Shown: piece by piece, positions 31,882 through 36,742 of the stretch
Layout of the letters: each line of letters opens with the position of its first letter
How positions within the stretch are numbered: the first letter of the stretch is position 1
Source: a virus
DNA: 36,742 nt
Virus record (IMG/VR): IMGVR_UViG_3300033551_000022
Location: 1 to 36,742 of that record
Direction: 5' to 3' (one strand)
Program-made: the position numbers and the translations under genes
The notes under the pieces: generated by a model
The model's database searches: none
Seen by the model: only the letters and a program-made list of their open reading frames with translations
Told to the model about the DNA's origin: nothing

Positions 31882-32354
31882 TTCTTTTGCTTAGTTGATA
31901 TTTTCATCCACTTTTTTGCCTCTTTGTCACACCATTCGTTAACGAAAGAGCGAGGGTCATTGGCGCCTGTATGTGCTTTCACGTGGCGCATAACCATTGT
32001 TTTTGCGCCGGTTTTAGATTTGAGTTGCAGCCATAGTTTTTTTACCTGTTTGCCCAGCGGCGTCTTGGCCGCCTCAATTGTATCCATTCCCGGTACGCAA
32101 TCGCTGTTCAGTAAGACCCAATCAACTTCCGGTATTTGCTTTTGGGCCAAAAGGGTGGCTATTGCATTACCTATACACATTATTTCTGCTTCAATGGGAT
32201 TGGCTGGTTCCCTCTTCTTAAACATACCGCCCTTTTGTATTTTGAAAAGGTTACATACAATCCAAAAGGCATAGCCGGCACAACCCCTTTTATGGGTATT
32301 GTAACTGGCGTCAGTGTTAATTGTAATTCCACTTCCTTTAAGGGTCTGTTTCAT
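31878..32354 (-). CDS. RNase H-like nuclease
   Basis: 158 aa from ATG at 32354, which overlaps the preceding stop as ATGA and has a strong Shine-Dalgarno AAAGGAG. RNase HI-type acidic residues are visible in order: D15 in INTDASY, E55/E57 in IEAEI, D85 in LNSDC, and D143 in NEWCDKEA. It would remove RNA from RNA-DNA hybrids, for instance primers or R-loops at the replication origin. Lies between NinG and a hypothetical gene, in the recombination/replication cluster. Confidence 0.82.
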   Translation of the reverse strand: MKQTLKGSGITINTDASYNTHKRGCAGYAFWIVCNLFKIQKGGMFKKREPANPIEAEIMCIGNAIATLLAQKQIPEVDWVLLNSDCVPGMDTIEAAKTPLGKQVKKLWLQLKSKTGAKTMVMRHVKAHTGANDPRSFVNEWCDKEAKKWMKISTKQKK

Positions 32355-32737
32355 GCCAACTCCTTTCTGATGTTTTTGGTGTGGTGTAAAATTTCTTCCG
32401 ATGTGTACCGGTGATGCTCTGCCCAATCACTTACGCGCATCACTTTGAAAACAGAACCTTCGGGCAGGTGGAAGTAGAGTATTTTTCCGTTGTGGTCGGC
32501 GCCGAACCGGATGCCCTTTCTCGGGTCGTTTTCGGAGGGGACCGGTAATACATCTATAACAAACGGCTCCGCATCGGCAACCATTCTTTCACAATCCGCG
32601 AGTTCTTTGGCCTCTTTGTAATCGGACGGCATGAGGTTTTCTCTGCCTAACGATTCGGGCACATCGCCCGTGTAGAGAAACCAAACATCTCTTACCGGAA
32701 GCCCAAGCGGGGCAGATATGTTGATTTCGGCTTTCAT
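32351..32737 (-). CDS. Hypothetical early protein
   Basis: 128 aa from ATG at 32737 (ATGA overlap with the YopX gene). Mixed alpha/beta with LPVPSENDPRKGIRFGADHN and HLPEGSVFKVMRVSDWAEHH segments. No motif recognised. The downstream ATGA overlap with RNase H suggests coupled translation. Confidence 0.6.
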   Translation of the reverse strand: MKAEINISAPLGLPVRDVWFLYTGDVPESLGRENLMPSDYKEAKELADCERMVADAEPFVIDVLPVPSENDPRKGIRFGADHNGKILYFHLPEGSVFKVMRVSDWAEHHRYTSEEILHHTKNIRKELA

Positions 32738-33177
32738 GGGGTGAGTAGTTCGGGGTTGTCGTGGATGTTGCCGATAACTTCCCATTCTTCGCGACAATCG
32801 GCAAAATCATTAGCAAATAATGCCGAATATTCACTTCTCTCAAACTCTCCATTTTCTTCATTTATCACCTCACAAGAGATACTCGAAACAAACAGGGCAT
32901 TTACGGCATCCCATTTAACCGCAACAGTACCATGCGGCCAACCGCCCATAATGTCGCCCTCAAAAATCTTGGTGCCGTTCTTGTCCATAAGGCCCGTGTA
33001 TTGGCCAATGGTGCCGGGCTCCACATAAAAATCGGCCATCGCACCAGTAAATTCCAAGCCTTGGAAATTGTGGATATAATGGCAGTTTGCGCCGGCCCTC
33101 ACCGAGTTGGAGTAGAATCCTTCAACCCATTTGCCATTATCCATACACTTACCCCTAAATAAAATTTCTCTGTTCAT
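32734..33177 (-). CDS. YopX family protein
   Basis: 147 aa. Matches the YopX pattern (PF09643): REILFRGKCMDNGKWVEGFY (3-22), then PGTIGQYTGLMDKNGTKIFE (54-73) leading into GDI, and a closing WEVIGNIHDNPELL (131-144). YopX proteins are short phage and prophage proteins of unknown biochemical role. Start in TAACCATG context two bases after the preceding stop. Confidence 0.85.
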   Translation of the reverse strand: MNREILFRGKCMDNGKWVEGFYSNSVRAGANCHYIHNFQGLEFTGAMADFYVEPGTIGQYTGLMDKNGTKIFEGDIMGGWPHGTVAVKWDAVNALFVSSISCEVINEENGEFERSEYSALFANDFADCREEWEVIGNIHDNPELLTP

Positions 33178-33179
33178 GG

Positions 33180-33485
33180 TTAATTTGTTTTAGGTTCAAT
33201 ACCCATCAATTTTAAAACCGCTGAGGATTCATTAGGATAAAGTTTTCCAATAGTGATAAAGAATTTGTCAATATTAGTTCCTTTCCCCTCAGCGCACTTG
33301 GCTAAAATATCGAGAAGACCCGTTACCATGTGAGCACCTTCCGGATTTATCATTGAGCGACAAAAACTATTTCCATCGTACTCAAAAGAAGCAAACATGG
33401 GTATTTCTTCGCGCTTGCATATTTCAAGTATCTGTTTCATCAGCGGAAATATTTCTTCATCGTAAACGTGTTCTTTATTTCCCAT
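33180..33485 (-). CDS. Small hypothetical protein
   Basis: 101 aa. LMKQILEICKREEIPMFASF and an acidic hydrophobic middle suggest a compact alpha/beta fold; no motif recognised. The ATG is two bases after the ASCH-type stop codon (TAACCATGG). Function unknown. Confidence 0.6.
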   Translation of the reverse strand: MGNKEHVYDEEIFPLMKQILEICKREEIPMFASFEYDGNSFCRSMINPEGAHMVTGLLDILAKCAEGKGTNIDKFFITIGKLYPNESSAVLKLMGIEPKTN

Positions 33486-33487
33486 GG

Positions 33488-34246
33488 TTAAAAGTTTTCT
33501 GGTTTATCTACACGAACGAAACTCACCACCCAAACCCACGGGTTAATATCCCAACAGCCTTTGCCGTTGATGGATTCCCAAAGAGTTTGAAATGAAAGTA
33601 CGGGGTTTGTGGTGCCCAATTTTTCTTTTAGATTATACTTCCTAAAAACCGGCACTTCGGATGAGTGAATTATTTCAATTCCCTCAGCGACCGCATCTTC
33701 TTCTGAAATATCGTTCAGCCGCTCAACCCGTATATCGGTGATGCGAAGGAACAGCCGGCAAGCGGATTTGGGCATGTACAAAGAAGGCTTCCATAGCTTT
33801 TTGCCCCATTCCGGATGCAGCGGATTAATTTCACAAGTGCTATCTGCCTTGAAAACAATATATCTATCTTCCTGTATTTCCACCGCGCCCTTTTTTTCGT
33901 CTGGACTTACTTCATCTTTACCAACCGCCAAAGCCCATGTTTCGCGAACCCAAAGTACATCTCCAACGGCACCGTATGGACATTTAAACCACCCGCAAGG
34001 GGACATCACATCAACTTTACCGTATTCTTGTGTTGTTCCGGCATGCGGATGCTGGAACTGAGCACCCAGCTTCCCATTAATTTCACAAATATAATTGGAT
34101 GGGCATCGGGCTAAAGTTTCAACGTCTGCCCATTTTGATTGCAGCCCATTAGCGGGCTTTACAAGCCGCCTGTCATGCGTTTTATCTCCCCGCAAAATAG
34201 CCTGTACCATTGGCGTTGAGAAAAGTATTGGTTTGGTACTATTCAT
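33488..34246 (-). CDS. ASCH-like phage protein
   Basis: 252 aa. ILFSTPMVQAILRGDKTHDRR (7-27 region), VGDVLWVRETW, ADSTCEINP..., RITDIRVERLNDISEEDAVA and a final FQTLWESINGKGCWDINPWV fit the ASCH-domain phage proteins, which have an RNA- or nucleic-acid-binding fold related to PUA. The role in phages is unclear. The gene is next to the exonuclease gene. Confidence 0.75.
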   Translation of the reverse strand: MNSTKPILFSTPMVQAILRGDKTHDRRLVKPANGLQSKWADVETLARCPSNYICEINGKLGAQFQHPHAGTTQEYGKVDVMSPCGWFKCPYGAVGDVLWVRETWALAVGKDEVSPDEKKGAVEIQEDRYIVFKADSTCEINPLHPEWGKKLWKPSLYMPKSACRLFLRITDIRVERLNDISEEDAVAEGIEIIHSSEVPVFRKYNLKEKLGTTNPVLSFQTLWESINGKGCWDINPWVWVVSFVRVDKPENF

Positions 34247-34248
34247 AC

Positions 34249-34989
34249 TTACCCCTCCGTAATTATTGTTGCGTTTACTTCACTGTCGTGGTCGGCCAGC
34301 ATAACAAAAGGCTCGGTAGACCAATCCAGTTTAAAGTGCTCTTTGGGTAGAATTTCCAAAAGCGTTTCTATTGCCTTGGAGAGGCGCACAAGCAATTCAT
34401 TGAGGTATGATACATCTCGGTCAACCCAAATAATTTTTAGCCGCATGTCCTCAATTTTCAGGCGTGGGTCGAACGAAACAAACACGCCCTTTTCTTTTCC
34501 GGCGCAAAGCATATTAAACTGCAACTGACCATAATATCCGGGCTCGTTCTTTTTGAGGTCGGCTGCATTCTTGTAAGAAAGGCGCTTCAGGTGGTGTGCG
34601 GTCTTTTGCGGGCACTTAACTTCCCCCACGGCATGCGTGGTTTCAAAGTCCGGGGAACCGCCGGCAAATTGGGGTGCCTGTTCCAGGGGGTAGAACTTGG
34701 GATTGGCGTTACCGTAGTAGGCAACCTCCATAAATGTTTCGGCTTCAAAGGCGCGTACAGCTAATGCTTCATTGGCATGCCCCCACTCGGTTGCGGAGTT
34801 ACCGCCAAAGTCGTCAGCCTTTTCCCCCGTGATAAGTTCACCGGCCACCTCCAGAATGTAGGTCATGGCGCCCACGGAAAAATATTCGGCCTTTGTTTTG
34901 CCCGTACCCATAAGGACGTGTATTTGACTGGCGGTGAACTTGCCCAGACGCGCGGCTTCCCATTCGTTAGTTTCTTCGATGAATCCCAT
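34249..34989 (-). CDS. YqaJ-type viral recombinase / exonuclease
   Basis: 246 aa. PD-(D/E)xK nuclease of the YqaJ (lambda exonuclease-like) group: WEAARLGKFTAS (10-21), TEWGHANEALAV (67-78), catalytic GGSPDFE...VGEVKCP with D114, E123 and K125, and a YYGQLQFNML motif (152-161). It would resect DNA ends for single-strand annealing recombination. The partner gene downstream in the transcript order (34989-35471) is a candidate annealing/accessory protein. Start and stop share one base with the gene upstream (TAATG). Confidence 0.87.
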   Translation of the reverse strand: MGFIEETNEWEAARLGKFTASQIHVLMGTGKTKAEYFSVGAMTYILEVAGELITGEKADDFGGNSATEWGHANEALAVRAFEAETFMEVAYYGNANPKFYPLEQAPQFAGGSPDFETTHAVGEVKCPQKTAHHLKRLSYKNAADLKKNEPGYYGQLQFNMLCAGKEKGVFVSFDPRLKIEDMRLKIIWVDRDVSYLNELLVRLSKAIETLLEILPKEHFKLDWSTEPFVMLADHDSEVNATIITEG

Positions 34990-35471
34990 TATTTTACTGT
35001 TAGGAGTTTTTCGTTTTCTGTGGATAATGTGTAGTGTTTTCTGATACCCTCAACGGTGGCCGTACCGTCAATGATGGCCTTTTTGGCGCCATCCCATTTA
35101 GGGCTCACCGGGGTCAGTTCTGGGAGTTTGTTTTCGGGAACAGCTGGCCGGATGCGGAGACATTCTACCTCGTCCCCGGCTACTTTTGTGGTGGTAGCAA
35201 AGACTGTTATCTTTTTACCGGCCCAATCCTCTATATAAGGGGTGAGATAAAGTTTGCTGATGGTTTTGCAATTCGTCCGGTTTAAAATCATCGGCTTTAC
35301 ATTTTCAACAAAATGGGCTACAGTACATTCGTCTGATTTCCCCCCTTCCCCCTTCACCATCTGCCGCCCAACCGTCTTTATGGTCAGTGTAAGGTCTTTG
35401 CCCGGGTCTAGACTGTGTGCCCCTAAATAATCGGGGTTTATCAGCCGCTTCCAGTGTGTTTTTTGCTCCAT
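34989..35471 (-). CDS. Recombination-associated protein
   Basis: 160 aa from ATG at 35471 (MEQKTHWKRL), chosen because the longer start at 35510 overlaps the preceding gene. Beta-rich with INPDYLGAHSLDPGKDLTLT (9-28) and a segment TISKLYLTPYIEDWAGKKIT. It lies directly next to the YqaJ exonuclease, as single-strand annealing or accessory proteins do, but I cannot match it to a known annealing protein. Shine-Dalgarno weak. Confidence 0.65.
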   Translation of the reverse strand: MEQKTHWKRLINPDYLGAHSLDPGKDLTLTIKTVGRQMVKGEGGKSDECTVAHFVENVKPMILNRTNCKTISKLYLTPYIEDWAGKKITVFATTTKVAGDEVECLRIRPAVPENKLPELTPVSPKWDGAKKAIIDGTATVEGIRKHYTLSTENEKLLTVK

Positions 35472-35476
35472 AGGTA

Positions 35477-35632
35477 TTACTTGGTTTGCTTGTGTATATA
35501 ATTTGCCCAATTGTTATAGGTAGGCTTGGGCTGGGCCTGTAAAGTGGTTTTATTCCTTGATCCGATAGGCGTGGTTATGGAAGTGCCGGGCTGCTCGTCG
35601 CCGGAGTCGGTTATGATTACTGTATTTGCCAT
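35477..35632 (-). CDS. 51-residue small protein
   Basis: ATG at 35632 (MANTVIITDSG...) overlapping the Cys-repeat gene's stop by one base (TAATG). Short, with a Gly/Thr-rich middle and a basic C-terminus (NNWANYIHKQTK). The start matches the overlap style of this operon, supporting it over a longer ORF to 35674. Confidence 0.55.
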   Translation of the reverse strand: MANTVIITDSGDEQPGTSITTPIGSRNKTTLQAQPKPTYNNWANYIHKQTK

Positions 35633-36423
35633 TATGATTCCTGTTTGGATTGTTTCGCCTCCTCTTCCGCACATCGCTTAATATCCTCCATTGCCGTTTC
35701 GTTGCCCTCGTAAAACCTCACGGGTGAAACCCGTATATTGCTGGACTTTCGATAAATCTGCAATGCGGCAAATTCGGTACTTGTTTCTTCCTCCAAAGCT
35801 TTACCATCTTCGCCCGCAAGGGTGACTACCCAGCCCGCCCTACAGTGCGTTGTGTCGCATGTGTGCCAGGTAGACATGTCTAGTGCGTTGGGCATTTTGA
35901 CCGCATCCAACACTTTTTGATGGATATTTTCAATTACCGGTATTCCGGCAGGCTTTGATTCTCCCTTTTTATCGGAGCAGTCGGAGCAGCCGAAGCAGTC
36001 GGAGCAGTCGAAGCAGCCGAAGCAGTCGGAGCAGTCGAAGCAGCCGGAGCAGTCGGAGCAGCCGGAGCAGCCGAAGCAGCCGGAGCAGCCGGAGCAGTCG
36101 AAGCAGTCGGAGCAGCCGGAGCAGCCGGAGCAGCCGGAGCAGTCGGAGCAGTCGAAGCAGTCGGAGCAGCCGGAGCAGCCGGAGCAGCCGGAGCAGCCGA
36201 AGCAGTCGGAGCAGCCGGAGCAGTCGAAGCAGTCGGAGCAGTCGGAGCAGTCGAAGCAGCCGGAGCAGCCGGAGCAGCCGGAGCAGTTCCAACAACCTTT
36301 GTTAGTGGCGTTCTGGGCCTCCCAGTTGGGATTATTGTCAGCGAAAATCTGACTTACGCCGTTTTCGGCTTTATCCTCTCTTTGCAGGAATTCCGAGTAG
36401 TCTTTGAAAATTTTTGTTGCCAT
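35632..36423 (-). CDS. Cysteine-repeat protein, first gene of early operon
   Basis: 263 aa. N-terminus (1-43) acidic/polar (TKIFKDYSEFLQREDKAENG), then CWN and 35 consecutive Cys-x-x units (residues 47-151) in four forms: CSG, CSD, CFD, CFG. Overlapping CxxC motifs could hold many metal ions or disulfides. Residues 165-263 form a separate domain with HTCDTTHCRAGWVVTLAG (187-204), WH and C motifs found in several phage hypothetical proteins. I know no enzyme function. It has about 39 cysteines, and a tRNA-Cys gene lies less than 200 bp upstream, with a strong terminator between them. Cytoplasmic by sequence; no signal peptide. Confidence 0.72.
   Translation of the reverse strand: MATKIFKDYSEFLQREDKAENGVSQIFADNNPNWEAQNATNKGCWNCSGCSGCSGCFDCSDCSDCFDCSGCSDCFGCSGCSGCSGCSDCFDCSDCSGCSGCSGCSDCFDCSGCSGCFGCSGCSDCSGCFDCSDCFGCFDCSDCFGCSDCSDKKGESKPAGIPVIENIHQKVLDAVKMPNALDMSTWHTCDTTHCRAGWVVTLAGEDGKALEEETSTEFAALQIYRKSSNIRVSPVRFYEGNETAMEDIKRCAEEEAKQSKQES
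35971..36285 (-). repeat. 35-copy 9-bp tandem repeat encoding Cys-x-x
   Basis: Coding unit TGCTYCGRC, 35 in tandem (315 bp). Counts: CSG 14, CSD 11, CFD 6, CFG 4. Apart from one GAT in the last unit, every variant is a transition at one of two positions; no synonymous changes occur. The 54-bp (six-unit) sub-pattern repeats partly, suggesting growth by slippage or unequal recombination. Confidence 0.95.
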
Positions 36424-36449
36424 GTTATATTCAGTGTAATTGATTTGCC

Positions 36450-36484
36450 AAAAAAAACCGCCACCGATACCTGACCGGCGGCGG
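36450..36484 (-). terminator. Strong intrinsic terminator between tRNA-Cys and Cys-repeat gene
   Basis: On the minus strand a GC-rich hairpin (CCGCC and CCG at 36458-36466 paired with CGG and GGCGG at 36476-36484, one mismatch, 9-nt loop) is followed by eight T. It would end the tRNA transcript 27 bp before the Cys-repeat ATG, so the early operon needs read-through, antitermination or a promoter in the 26 bp left. Confidence 0.8.
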
Positions 36485-36533
36485 CCAACCTTAACCTATG
36501 AAAACCGTTTTTGGGCGGTACCCCTTTGTTTGC

Positions 36534-36563
36534 TCCGGTAAGCCAAACCAATGACTTACCGGA
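36534..36563. other. Nine-bp hairpin in leader
   Basis: TCCGGTAAG at 36534-36542 pairs with CTTACCGGA at 36555-36563 around a 12-nt loop. No T run follows on either strand, so it is not a simple terminator. It lies between the tRNA and the terminator and may be an RNA processing or protein-binding element. Little more can be said. Confidence 0.5.
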
Positions 36564-36590
36564 AACCCTTCATCAACTAAACTAAACCCG

Positions 36591-36661
36591 AGAACAGTAC
36601 AGGAATCGAACCTGTGTATCCGGTTCTGCAAACCGGTGCCTGACCGCTCGGCCAACCGTTC
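36591..36661 (-). tRNA. tRNA-Cys (anticodon GCA)
   Basis: A complete cloverleaf folds on the minus strand: acceptor 7 bp (GAACGGT with ACTGTTC, one G-U), D arm GCC/GGC with a GAGCGGTCA loop, anticodon arm CCGGT-TTGCAGA-ACCGG with anticodon GCA at 36627-36629, short variable loop ATAC, and T arm ACAGG-TTCGATT-CCTGT. The discriminator base is U, as usual for tRNA-Cys. The 3' CCA is not encoded. It reads UGC, the codon used in all 35 repeats of the nearby Cys-repeat protein. The upstream sequence can pair with its 3' strand (see findings). Confidence 0.93.
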
Positions 36662-36674
36662 GTTTTACCCCCGG

Positions 36675-36735
36675 GTTCTCGGTTAAGCTGCGAGGTATAC
36701 CCAGGGGTTTGTTTGTGTTTGATTGATAACCGAGA
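36675..36735. other. Leader with competing inverted repeats
   Basis: TCTCGGTTA at 36677-36685 is complementary to TAACCGAGA at 36727-36735 (9 bp). The same GTTCTCGG at 36675-36682 is also complementary to CCGAGAAC at 36588-36595, which is the 3' side of the tRNA acceptor plus flank. No gene fits in 36662-36742. Two mutually exclusive pairings are therefore possible in the transcript leader. Confidence 0.55.
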
Positions 36736-36742
36736 TTTGGGG

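Noticed and set aside
35019-35027. Exact DnaA box TGTGGATAA
   Set aside because: A 9-mer is expected about 0.3 times by chance on both strands in this length, and it is isolated inside a coding gene with no cluster nearby.
35955-36305. Long Ser-Arg repeat ORF (plus strand) and Leu-Leu-Arg repeat ORF (minus strand)
   Set aside because: Both are other-frame readings of the 9-bp Cys repeat, which stays open in several frames; no start context or flanking protein-like sequence.
1-36742. CRISPR array or insertion sequence
   Set aside because: The only regular array is the coding Cys repeat with no spacers; no transposase-like protein or terminal inverted repeats seen.

Overview
The window is a large part of a tailed double-stranded DNA phage (or prophage) genome of siphovirus type, very probably infecting a member of the Bacteroidota. 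The evidence is the set of phage families (portal, scaffold, MuF-like protein, tape measure, large and small terminase, NinG, YopX, YqaJ exonuclease, DnaC-like loader, DUF1376-type replication protein), the scarcity of strong Shine-Dalgarno sites in many genes, and several intergenic matches to the Bacteroidota -7 promoter element TAnnTTTG. No rRNA, integrase, repressor, recognisable endolysin or HK97-type major capsid gene is visible. The capsid gene probably lies just beyond the left edge, downstream of the scaffold gene, so the genome is not complete here.

Layout. Nearly everything reads leftward (minus strand). From right to left: (1) 36.7-36.4 kb, a tRNA-Cys and an RNA-structure-rich leader with a strong terminator. 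(2) 36.4-22.4 kb, a tightly packed early operon: a poly-cysteine repeat protein first, then recombination genes (YqaJ nuclease and its partner), YopX, RNase H, NinG, a run of small accessory proteins, a DPPH-motif methyltransferase broken by a frameshift, the replication module (DUF1376 protein with internal 12-bp iterons, DnaC-like ATPase), a C5-cytosine methyltransferase and a lone DnaA domain-IV protein. (3) 22.3-20.0 kb, small and large terminase. (4) 19.9-19.3 kb, one tail-completion-like gene on the opposite strand. (5) 19.3-8.2 kb, head-tail joining, tail-assembly chaperone with a -1 frameshift site, tape measure, tail-tip proteins and a MuF-like protein. (6) 8.2-6.8 kb, a small rightward accessory cassette. 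(7) 6.7-0.06 kb, a candidate tail/structural protein, a virion glycosylation-like cassette (two glycosyltransferases plus a SAM methyltransferase), portal, a coiled-coil protein and scaffold, closed by a bidirectional terminator.

The most unusual features are the 35-copy Cys-x-x repeat protein next to a dedicated tRNA-Cys; the restriction of almost all variation in that repeat to the outer bases of a CCGG core; a textbook U_UUU_UUU slippery site upstream of the tape measure gene; two further homopolymer frameshifts (portal and a DNA methyltransferase) that may be regulatory, mutational or sequencing errors; a terminase large subunit that appears to carry a second, degenerate nuclease domain; and four CATATG iterons at exact 12-bp spacing inside a replication gene. 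All calls come from reading the sequence; no database search was run.
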